Below are positions 22,539-31,604 of a DNA stretch of 64,000 bases, piece by piece; the stretch's first letter is position 1, and each line of letters opens with the position of its first letter. This DNA comes from Papaver somniferum (lineage: Eukaryota > Streptophyta > Magnoliopsida > Ranunculales > Papaveraceae). A program made the position numbers and the translations under genes. The notes under the pieces are model-generated. The model made no database searches. It saw nothing but the letters and a program-made list of their open reading frames with translations, and was not told where the DNA came from. The stretch spans positions 116,009,849 through 116,073,848 of the forward strand of contig NC_039359.1 in the NCBI RefSeq assembly GCF_003573695.1. The letters are read 5' to 3'.

Positions 22539-24721
22539 GATTCCATCCGAAGGTCATATCTTCCTACTTTGGAGATTATTTTCCTGTTTTGTTTGTGATC
22601 CGCGGGTAAGGTTCCATCCTTGAGAAACGCATGGATCATCATTCTCCAATCATCTTCGTTGCTGAAATCTTCGTCTTGATTTGCTCTTGACAAGATATTT
22701 TCTTCGTCAAAATCGTCACGGATGTCTTCTCCCACCTGATCTTCGATATTTTCTTCCATTGTATCTTGATTTGTAGCAAAGGAAAATTGTGTTGCAATCG
22801 AGGGCTCGTATACCCTTGTTATTTTGATAGCTTCGATACTCTTGTCCTTCAGCATGGATGATATGTATGCTAGGGCATCCGCGTGCCTGAGATCCCTTCT
22901 GCATAAGTTCCGGAACTTGATGTTTGGAATTTGTGATGCCAATGTTTGGACCAAGGACATGTAAGCTGAGAGGGTGTCGTCGTACACATTGTATTCGAGC
23001 CCTATTTGCCGTATGACAAGATGAGAATCACTTGTCAGTCTCACATCAGTTACCCCCATTTCTATTATTAAGCGGAGGGGATGTACGACTGCCTCGTATT
23101 CGACGATGTTATTAGTATGCTCTTTGAATTCTAACCTGAATGCCTGTACGATCCTTTCTCCAGTTGGGGTGGTGATGACAATGCCTATTCCTTCCCCTTC
23201 CTTATTTTTGGAACCATCAACGAAGACTTCCCATTGTCTTTGATTCGCGGGTTCGAGGACATCAACTGGATCCTTGCTTTCTTCGTCGGCTTCTGGTATT
23301 CCCTTAATCTCTTCGTCGTTGTCCAGGGGGAGGTATGCTAAGAAATCCGCCAAAACTTGGGATTTTTGGGAATGTTGAATTTCATGAATGATGTTGAATT
23401 GGTCCAGGTGGGTGTTCCACTTGGCTATTCTGCCTACTTTCCCCGCGCTTTTGAGGACTGCTTCCAGTGGTGCTTTGCATGGGACGCAGATGAAGTGAGT
23501 TAGGAAATAGGTTCTCAACTTTTGAGTAGCCCATACCAATGCCAGGATAAGTTGTTCGATCTTCGTGTAGTTCCTTTCCGCAGAATTGAGGGTCTTACTA
23601 ATATAATAAATAGGCTGTTCTATCTTCGTATTGGTTTTGACCAACACTGAGCTAACTGCGTCTTCTGTCGTTGCTATGTACAATGCCAAAACCTCATCAG
23701 GATCAGGCTTCTGCAGGATTGGAATTGAAGCCAGGTGTTCGTTGATTCTTTGGAAGGCTTCTTCGCATTCTGCGCTCCATTCAAACTTACTCCCTTTTTT
23801 GAGAATATTGAAAAAATGTTTGCATTTGTCCGAGGATCGGGCAATAAATCTTCCCAAGGCTGCTATGGACCCATTGAGCTTCTGCACTTCTTTTAAATTC
23901 TTAGGAGATGGCATTTTTACTATGTCCCGAATCTTCGCTGGGTCTACCTCAATGCCCCTTTTTGTTACCAGATATCCGAGGAATTTCCCTGAGGTGACAC
24001 CGAAAGTGCATTTTTCTGGATTTACTTTCATGTGATGTTTCCTCATTGCTTCGAAAATATCTCTCAGGTCCTGGTGGTGATCTTTGTGCAGCTTACTTTT
24101 GACGAGCATGTCATCAACGTAGACTTCTAAGGTACTACCAATCCATGGCCTGAAGATAGCATCGACCATTATTTGGTACGTTGCCCCTTCTTCTGCCAGG
24201 GCTACTTGGTTGTAACCAGAATATCCATCCATAAATGACAGCTCTTCGTATCCTTCCACTGCTTCAACCAGCTGATCTATGCTTGGCAGGGGATAGCTGT
24301 CCTTTGGACATGCCTTGTTGAGGTTAGTAAAGTCGATGCATATCCTAACCCCTCCATTTTTCTTAGGAACGACGACCATGTTGGAGATCCATGTAGGATA
24401 TTTGACTTCCTTGATGAAGCCTGCTTCTAGTAGTTTCCGAAGTTCTTTTTACACTGCCTTATGATACTCCGGTGCAACTTTTCTTATTTTCTGCCTGAAA
24501 GGTGGCGTGCCTGGTTTGATGCGCAGCTCGTGTTGGATTATTTTCGGATCAATCCCCGGCATATCTCCTAACTTCCAGGCGAATACATCCGCGTATTCTT
24601 TAAGTAATTTGGTTAAGGAATCTTCTCTTCTTTCGTCCATTATGGTCCCTACTTTGATCATCTTCGGGTTTTCTTCCGTTCCTATGTTGATTTCTTTTAC
24701 GGGCTCTACTGGTGTGAACAC
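22469..24721 (-). pseudogene. Tat reverse transcriptase plus two RNase H domains, defective
   Basis: RT begins in the frame 24,721-24,449 (MFTPVEPVKEI..., RKVAPEYHKAV), which stops at TAA where relatives have lysine. It continues from 24,379 or earlier (VPKKNGGVRICIDFTNLNKA; YVDDMLVKSK with the catalytic DD pair). Between ALAEE and GATYQIMVD about 28 residues normal for the family (the FxFxxMPFGL region) are missing without a frame change, which should destroy activity. Next come a classic RNase H (LYIATTEDAVSSVLV, YTKIEQLILALVWA), a connector, and a second, archaeal-type RNase H (WEVFVDGSKNKEGEGIGIV; TNNIVEYEAVVHPL; SDSHLVIRQI). The duplicate RNase H supports Tat. Confidence 0.88.
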
Positions 24722-24919
24722 CGGCTTCGGGTCCCCGAGGACTGAGACGTTCTTTAATTACTATTTGGTATGTTTCTGTCCTTCGTTGGCTGCTGAAGTA
24801 CCTGTCTCTGTGTTTAGGACACTATCATCTTTTGTCAAACCCCTCCATGTGGTTTCCTTGAGGAACAGGTCTATGTCCTTTTCTTTCGCAGCTTCTTTAT
24901 TTTTAATCCTTCGGGTTTT

Positions 24920-25930
24920 TTACTGCTCTTCTTGTTCGTTGTTGATACGATCCTGAGTGGTCTGACACTCTTTTGCAGAGACCCGATCTCCCTTGATTTC
25001 CATCACTCCCTCGGGTGTAGGGAACCTGCGATATTGGTAGTAAGTTGCAGCCACTCCCTTGAGTTTATGTAACCACTTTCGTCCAATAATGGCGTTATAG
25101 GGGGATGGGGCGTCAACCAAGCTGAATCGTGTTTCTACTTTCATGGGTCCGGCGTTCACCTGCAGCACGATGTCTCCCAATGGATTTGTGGGTGCTCCAT
25201 TGAACCCGTAGATGGTGTAATAAGAGGTCATTAGTTGTTCATCATGGAACTTCATCCGTTTGAATGCGTCGTAGAATAGAACGTTCACTGAGCTTCCCCC
25301 TTCTATGAGGATCTTTTTGAGGTTACATCCAGCCACTGGTAGTGTGAGGACCAAGGGATCGTTATGATCTTCCATATCTTCTTCGATATCTTCAGTATCG
25401 AAGATAATAGGTGCGTCCATCCACTCTTCGTGCTCTTCCACCTCTACGCCATCAATCTTATATAATTCGCAGTGGTCTTCGAACTGCTTCCGTAGCCTCT
25501 TTCCTATTTGCGCTGTAAGGGAGGGCCCCACGGCTTCGGAACACGAGATGGTGTTGATTGTGCGATTTCCCTCTGGAAGTTGGACTTGCTTGGTCCGTTT
25601 GGATCTATCCTCGGTGACCTCCTTTCGTATGTAATGTTTGAGTTCGCCAGCATCAATCAATTTTTGGATCATTATTTTGAGGTTTTTGCATTTCTCGGTC
25701 TGGTGTCCATTGAAGCAATGATACTCACAGTAATCTTTAGACTTCTCGGTTCTTGGGGGCTGTTTTCCCTTAGACCATGGCCACTCCAAATTTTCCCTTC
25801 CTTTGATCTCTCGCAAGATCCGAGCGTAGCTAGCATTGAGATTTGTGTAAACCTGATCTTCGAATTTTCGATCGTCTTTTCGTCGTTCATCCCTTCGTTC
25901 CTTCCTATCTTCGTGAGGCCATTCCACTGA
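24920..25930 (-). pseudogene. Tat gag tail zinc knuckle and aspartic protease
   Basis: The frame 25,927-24,920 holds an unusual knuckle, YCEYHCFNGHQTEKC (about residue 66 on), typical for Tat gag ends. It then has a retroviral-type aspartic protease: ILIEGGSSVNVLFYDAF, GFNGAPTNPLGDIVL, YNAIIGRKWLHKLKG. The active-site triplet of relatives is D-G/T-G before SS; here it reads E-G-G, so the catalytic aspartate is replaced by glutamate. Protease frees the enzymes from the polyprotein. It lies between the gag capsid frame and RT. Confidence 0.8.
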
Positions 25931-26062
25931 GCTATTTCTTTTGGACCCGCTGGTTTGTTCTGCGGAATTGGTACGGTGAGACCTCTGTGTGTGTGCCCTC
26001 GGGTTCTCACGCTGGATTTCTACAAGACGAGCGTACTTTTCAATAATTATTCGAAGATCTCC

Positions 26063-27483
26063 TTATGTCTTAGGCACGCTTCCATGAATCTCAACAAATA
26101 GTGGACTCATTCGGTCTAATCCCCACTTGTAGCAGTTGATACTTACTACTGGGTCCACACTCCCTATGGCTTGGAAGATCTTGTGCCATCTTTTGGTGTA
26201 TTCCCTCGTGTTCTCCTTGTAGCCAATTGCCATAGAAAAAAGTTTATCCATTCCAGTGTTGACAGCTTTGTTGTACATGTATGTCCTCAGAAATTTCTCT
26301 GCGAGTTGATCGTAGGAATTGATGGAATCAGGTGGCAGGTTGTCAAACCAAGACAAAGCCGATCCCTTCAGACTTGATGGAAAATATCTACAGAGGACGA
26401 CGTCGTTATGACTCCATCGGGCTAAGATACGGTTATAATACCGGATATGTGCCGCGGGATCACTGGATCCGTCGTAGCATTCAAAAGTTGGGACAGTGAA
26501 CTTTAACAGAATGGGGGTGTTTGCCAGGCGATGAGTTAGGGGCGTGGAGTTAGCTTCTTTCATCACCTCTTCAAGCCTTCCTACGCCTTGTCTGGCTTTT
26601 AACTGTTTGATCTCAGCCATCATATCATCACGCAGCTCCTCCATTGCGCGATAATATCCCACGTTCTCATGCTCAGTTGAGCGTTTCTTTCTTCGATCTT
26701 CGCTGTCATAATAGTCTAACTCTTCGGTGGCATATTCCGGATCGGATGCACTGCTTCCCCTGGCGTCATTTGCTAGGATGATTCTTCGGTCTCGATTAGG
26801 CTCCGGTGCTTTAGAATTTGCTTCGTCCAGTTGTTGGCTAGTCTTCGTGCTTTGGGCAATCTTATCTTTCAAGTCTTGGTTCTCCCTGGCCAGAAGAGTT
26901 ACGGCATCTGCGTAGACCTGCTGGCTCTTTTTCAATTCTTCGATCTCTACCATCAGTCGGTGGGACTGGTTTGATCCCTGATTGGGAGTTCCGGCTGGTA
27001 CCCCTACGACCATAGTTCCCCCTTCATCTACAGTGTGTATTAAGGGTGGCCGAGGATCAGCTTCAATTGTTGGTCTCTCCAAGTTTGGTCCCCTCGGTTG
27101 AGCTTCCACCCGTGGTACTAAAACCACCGATATGTTTGATTCTGACCGTTGGTTGATGGCATTCCGAAGATTGGTGGATGTGCGGGCTGATGTGTCATAG
27201 ATTCTGCTACCCCCTCTTTTTGTTGATGGATTTGGCTTGAAACCAAAGTCTTGTTATCTTCTGTAGTCTGGAGGGCCGAAATAGTCTTCGTGGCTGCTGC
27301 TTTAAGAGTCGCGGCTGCAATGGAGTTAGTGTTCATAGGTGAAGTGATCTCCGCAGCGTCCTGCCTCTGAGTAGTTGTTTTAGCTTTGTCTCCTTTCTGC
27401 TTGCTTCGGGTCATGACCGAGGTAACCCTCGGTGTCTCCTTTGATGAGGCTTTGGTTTTTCCTGCCTCTAGTATCTTCTCCAT
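26063..27483 (-). pseudogene. gag: Tat gag (capsid region)
   Basis: Starts at ATG 27,483 (MEKILEAGKTKASSKETP...) and needs a frame change at about 27,125 to enter the frame 27,127-26,063. That frame has a coiled coil (IEELKKSQQVYADAVTLLARENQDLK), an acidic linker and the retrotransposon gag domain (LKFTVPTFECYDGSSDP; LSWFDNLPPDSINSYDQLAEKF). It ends in a stop just before the knuckle/protease frame; the join needs another frame change near 26,060. It forms the virus-like particle in active relatives. Confidence 0.85.
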
Positions 27484-27874
27484 TTTTAATCTTTTTCTGC
27501 ATAGGGGAATAAATAAGGAGAACCAAAGATATCCACGAGGATCGGGTTAGCGCCATTCGTACCCGCAAGACTATTGGAATAGAAGGAAAAGGCAGATCCG
27601 TCGCGAGGACTCATGAATCTGGATTTATTAAGTCTTAGTTGAGGAAAACACCTCACATGCAAATCTGTGATAGATAGTTGCGGGTTTGTCTGCTTTGAAA
27701 TGGTGTTTTTGAAAATGAAGACCATGAACCCAGAATAAAAAAGCTTTTGAAAGCACGCTGAACCCAGAATAAAAAAAGGTTTTGAAAGCACGATGAACCC
27801 AGAATAGGGCACGACCATAATGCGCGTTTTAAGGTGAAATCACAGGATAAGATAAATCTGTTACCGGGATAAAG

Positions 27875-27894
27875 TCCCTGTTTCTAGCGCCAAA
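27875..27894 (-). other. primer binding site region of the Tat element
   Basis: The minus strand just inside the 5' LTR reads ATTTGGCGCTAGAAACAGGG. TGGCGC matches the start of the primer sites of many plant gypsy elements, but the rest does not fit a tRNA that I can name with confidence. Confidence 0.65.
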
Positions 27895-27895
27895 T

Positions 27896-28647
27896 TGTGA
27901 ACACATAAATCACGAAGCCATCCACGTGTTCAAAAACAATATTCGCATACATCCTAATTCTAGAATTGTACGTCGTATGCGTAATGGGATGATTATATCG
28001 ATTCATCGACTCGAAGCCTCCGGGCTTGTCATTGTCTAGTCGAATATTATCGTAAATAATGATCGTATAAAGGAATAAATCTAGAATCACGTATAAATAT
28101 AAAGCATATGAAGTTTAACGCTGAATGTAAGGTGCTGAAATGTAAATGAGACAAATTTACGTGCTTCGGCACTAAGGCCTACATCCACGGGGTTTGGTGT
28201 TTCACTATGTATTGAATGGTTACAAAGATAGTCGAATGACTTTAGAATATACATAGGTCTGCGGAAGTAGGGGGATTACTTATCCTCGCTTCTTCCACGA
28301 GCTGATCGACACGTGTATATCTCTTGGGTATTTAATGCGGGTAGATGGATGTCTGCTCGTGTCAGACAAGTGTCTCTTTGTCTGGTCATATCTGTGTCAG
28401 CCTAACTTCCTCTCGGCCGTTGATCTGGGATCTTCCTAGGGATTGGATGTGTTAATACCCCAGGGGTATTATCTGGTGCTCCTCTGAGCCATCATACCTA
28501 TGTGATCCTCTGTCCTTGACCATCAGATCTGCTGACCGATGGCATCTTATGATGAGATGCTTGCTATCATGTTTTGATGTCTCGCTTCGCATGCCTTCCA
28601 CGTGTCTCTTTCTGTACACGTGGTGGATGATGAAAGGTGTACATACA
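27896..28647 (-). repeat. 5' LTR of the Tat element, 209 bp shorter and TATA-less
   Basis: Same ends as the 3' LTR. It jumps from the position equivalent to about 15,484 to about 15,691, joined through a short TTA match (ATTACTTA/TCCTC). The lost block contains the only TATA box seen in the 3' LTR, so this LTR should not start transcription of gag-pol normally. Confidence 0.9.
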
Positions 28648-28652
28648 CTGAT

Positions 28653-29049
28653 CTACTGTTGTTTGATTATACATGGCTGCTCTAATTTCTCTTTGATTTA
28701 AAAGAGGCGATGGTGGCGGCACCACCAATCGATTATTATATCCGGGCATGTTCATCATCTTTTACATCTGATCTCTTTTTTCATTATTAGTGGACTTTGA
28801 TAGAAATTGGATAGAACATAGACTAACCAAATTTGAAAACATGTTTTTGCAATAGATTGGTATGTGGTGGAAAAAAGACTAACTCTAGTTAAATGGTGGA
28901 GAGTGTTTAGAGTTCTATGAACGGGAAACAGGAATTTGAATTGGTTAGAGTAATCACAGGGGTCCAATCCAAAGGAAGTCATGTAGGCTTCGGCTGAATT
29001 GCCGAAGTACCCTTTTGGAAACCCGTTTCCAAAAATACCACCCATAACA
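28653..29049. other. right flank of the Tat insertion
   Basis: Holds the minus-strand frame MMNMPGYNNRLVV... (28,758 down to the insertion), which may have been split by the Tat insertion. Otherwise nothing was recognised. Confidence 0.4.
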
Positions 29050-29229
29050 TAACAGTGGTTCTAAACGAACCGTGAAAAAACTAAGGAAAAACCATCCCTC
29101 TCATATGCTTGCTTGGGCCCACCACTTAGAAGATTAGCAGGATCCACTTTTGGGCCCACAATTTGAAGAACGTGGGAGAGAAAGTTTTGTCGTGGTTTTT
29201 TCCACGGTTTGTTAAGAGTTTTGTAACAA
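29050..29229. mobile_element. possible small MITE
   Basis: The left arm TCTAAACGAACCGTGAAAAAAC and the right arm, read on the other strand (CTTAACAAACCGTGGAAAAAAC), match imperfectly over about 25 bases around a 180-bp unit. Target duplication is unclear. Confidence 0.35.
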
Positions 29230-29776
29230 TGAATTTCTAAAGATGCCACTTATGACATTCTTGCCCCTAAAAACAGAGAGTGGGGGTGGGGCTCACACTA
29301 AACCCACCCCTGCTAATCCACAGTGTTGGAAGGGACCCCACCTCACTCTCTCTATCGTGATAGCCAGCGGGATTCAACCCGCGGGATATGTAGAAGTTCT
29401 GTAAAAGTATACCTTTTAGAATGTCAAAATATCCTAGAGTATAAGCAAAAACCGATCTCCTATAAAATAAACAAAAACCACAACCGTAGACACAATAACT
29501 TAGCTAGCGCACTGCAAAATAAGAATACAAAACATGATTAGAACGGAAGAAAAGATTTCTAGATTGCTAAGAAGAAAAAAAATCCCCAATTTATCGATTT
29601 CCTTGTTTTTCGGTGTGGCACTGTTACATGAGTTGTGGAGAACCGAGATTTATTTGGCAAAATATGATAAAAATTGGTGCGACACAAGTCATCTAACATC
29701 AAGTTTTTGTACATACTTTATGTGGAGAGCTTAACCAAGAAATTGTCGAGAGTATCCTAAAACTAGTTGCAGAGAG
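29230..29776. other. intergenic stretch, no gene seen
   Basis: AT-rich, with short open frames only. A small inverted pair (CAGCGGGATTC / AACCCGCGGG, about 29,365-29,390) is the only structure noted. Confidence 0.4.
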
Positions 29777-30468
29777 TAAGGTTGTTCATGGTCGGTTTTG
29801 GCTCGGTTTCCAGCCAAACCAAAACCGAAACCAATATTATTGGTTTCTAAAAATCTAAACAAACCAATCCATTAACCATTGGTTCGGTTTATAAATGGTT
29901 TTATGCGGTTTCGGTTTGTTCCATTGGGTTAATGGAAAACCAACTGTATGTCAGTTTTCTGAAATTGACAGTTCAAATCTTTTAAACAAGTAACAGTTGA
30001 ATTTTTTTAACCTACCTGCAGAATGTAATTAACACACAAGCGTAGTTCATAACTCAAGTTTATAAGCATAGTTCAAAACATAAACATTACAAATTCAAAA
30101 TACATGAATTCCAAGTTCTGCATGCTCCAAGTTCGTAACTCAGTTGAAGATTCTGGCGAATGCCGACTGGAGACAAAGAAAAGAAGAAGAGAAAAAATGA
30201 ATTCGTCTGGGGTAAGGGTAGAACTTAGGTTTACCAAGAGTGAGATGGACGGGGTAGATTAAATCTATCTGATTTTAATCAACGGCCTATACTTATCGGT
30301 TTTCCATTGGTTTTTGGTTCGGTTTTCAGGTCAAACCAAAACCGAACCAGTAATATCGGTTTCCAATTTTTTTTATCAATCCATTAGTAAATGGTTTGGT
30401 TCGGTTTCTTCCTAATCAGATTGGTTCAGTCCGATTCCAGCGGAAAACCGAAACCATGTTCAGCCCTA
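29777..30468. mobile_element. non-autonomous hAT element, about 690 bp
   Basis: Left end TAAGGTTGTTCATGGTCGG; right end on the other strand TAGGGCTGAACATGGTTTCGG. Both follow the hAT form TAGGG(C/T)TG..CATGG. Close to both ends the words GGTTCGGTTT and AAACCGAAACC recur many times, as expected for subterminal transposase sites. The flanking 8-mers (GCAGAGAG and GCAGAAGT) match only in part, so the insertion is old. There is no transposase frame. Confidence 0.72.
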
Positions 30469-30485
30469 GCAGAAGTGATCAAATA

Positions 30486-30566
30486 CTACCTCCGTTTCAA
30501 AAAAAGTAGACTAATTTGTGTGCAAATTTACACACAAACCAGCCTATTATTTAGAAACGGAGGGAG
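30486..30566. mobile_element. Stowaway (Tc1/mariner-type) MITE, 81 bp
   Basis: Ends CTACCTCCGTTTC and GAAACGGAGGGAG are close to the Stowaway consensus. TA dinucleotides flank both sides (30,484-30,485 and 30,567-30,568). The centre is itself palindromic (TTTGTGTGCAAATTTACACACAAA). Confidence 0.92.
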
Positions 30567-30726
30567 TACTCAACAAATAAGTTTAGGTCCACGGAATGAT
30601 TACATTCAATAACGGCGAATCAGAACGTTCATTACTATGAAATTCAAGAAATTGGTCACATAAGATACATGTCATATTATACGGAGTATATTGAAATTTG
30701 AAAAAATAAAAATAAATAAAATCATT

Positions 30727-31289
30727 CTACCGCTGATAATTTTTTAATCTTGCAATTTTTGGTTGATCAACTCTCCTGACATTCCTTTTTGGATTGCGTG
30801 GGTAAGTTGGTAAATCCAAAACTTGCTTCTCGAAAAATGATCCGGATTCGAATTTCATCCGTTTATCATTGGGTACTGCTACTTTTCTCCTAGGGTTCTG
30901 ACTTAAGAAGGAAGTCAATTTCGCATATTTATCCTGCAACGGTTCTTCAAGTTCCTTCACTTGACATTCTTGTTGCGTTTGCCGTTCATATGTTCCATGA
31001 GGATCATCAACGCTATACGATAGTTGTTGTTTCTGCTGCTGTATTTGTTGCTGTTGCGGTTGCCTTGAGCTCTCTTCTTGGAATTGCCTTAGCTGCTGCA
31101 GTTGTCGTATGTAGTTTTCTTGTCGCTGGAATTCTTGCTGCTGCAGGCCTGCAGCGATTTATAATTGAGCAATTGCTGCTGCAGCATGTAAGGTTCTTGC
31201 AGGTTTTGCGGCGTATAGTGTTTTGTTGGCCGTTTTTGTATGCATGAGAAGCACATACAAGTATTATCATGGTTTTTCATGGCTGCCAT
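30727..31289 (-). CDS. Q-rich protein of unknown function (one frame change)
   Basis: ATG at 31,289 opens MAAMKNHDNTCMCFSCIQKR. The frame ends early at about 31,090, but the frame one step over carries a coherent continuation: a glutamine-rich coil (EFQRQENYIRQLQQLRQFQ, then QQQQIQQQKQQL) and a basic C-terminal part (DKYAKLTSFLSQNPRRKV; PTYPRNPKRNVRR) to TAG at 30,729-30,727. The shift falls in a GCTGCAGGCCTGCAGCAGC stretch (about 31,140-31,160). That is either a one-base mutation or sequencing error, or a sign of pseudogene status. A TATA box lies about 115 bases upstream. About 190 residues in all. I do not recognise the family, and no enzyme motif is visible. It is tail-to-head with GEX1. 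Confidence 0.5.
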
Positions 31290-31604
31290 TGTGAAAACCT
31301 AAACAGGGTTCGTGTTTTGTTAACGGCGTCAATTAGAGAGATTGAGAGGAAAGAAAATATATATATATATAGATAAATATATAGAGGAATAAAGGGGGAG
31401 TATTTATAGGAAACGGTGTTCCCATATATTGAGTTTCTTTTTAGGAGTCATATTGCCAAACCAGCTATGGGAAGCGGCATCACAATTGGTCGGCATGCGC
31501 AAGATGGAAGAGATTGTGGTGCAATTCAACTGAACTCAAAACACGCAACAAGATAAAAAAAATTGATCAAGAACAATTTTTGAAATAATATATGAGAATC
31601 TACT
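31290..31604. promoter_or_regulatory. spacer: promoter of the Q-rich gene and 3' end of GEX1
   Basis: About 315 bases hold the Q-rich gene's TATA box and leader and the GEX1 3' untranslated region, both read on the minus strand. There is no other gene. Confidence 0.5.
31401..31410 (-). promoter_or_regulatory. TATA box of the Q-rich gene
   Basis: Minus strand CCTATAAATA, about 112 bases before the ATG at 31,289, with a short TA-repeat (ATATATATATATAG, about 31,357-31,372) between them in the leader. Confidence 0.6.

Larger units (their letters stand above)
15096..28647 (-). mobile_element. complete Ty3/gypsy Tat-lineage retrotransposon with antisense gene
   Basis: A 13.55-kb element on the minus strand. 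LTRs at 27,896-28,647 (5') and 15,096-16,056 (3') both have TG...CA ends, and a perfect target duplication CTGAT flanks them (15,091-15,095; 28,648-28,652). Order on the minus strand: 5' LTR, primer site, gag (27,483-about 25,700), protease, RT, RNase H, second archaeal-type RNase H, integrase (end 21,419), then a spliced gene on the opposite strand, purine tract, 3' LTR. The doubled RNase H is the hallmark of the Tat (Ogre/Retand) branch. Stops, frame changes, an RT deletion and loss of the 5' LTR TATA box make this copy inactive. Confidence 0.93.

Noticed and set aside
21988..24035. Plus-strand frames of 66-134 residues within Tat pol
   Set aside because: They are shadows of the RT/RNase H/integrase frame on the other strand.
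31013..31270. Ala/Thr-rich minus frame and Val/Ala/Leu-rich plus frame
   Set aside because: They are shadow translations of CAG/CTG-rich codons of the Q-rich gene.
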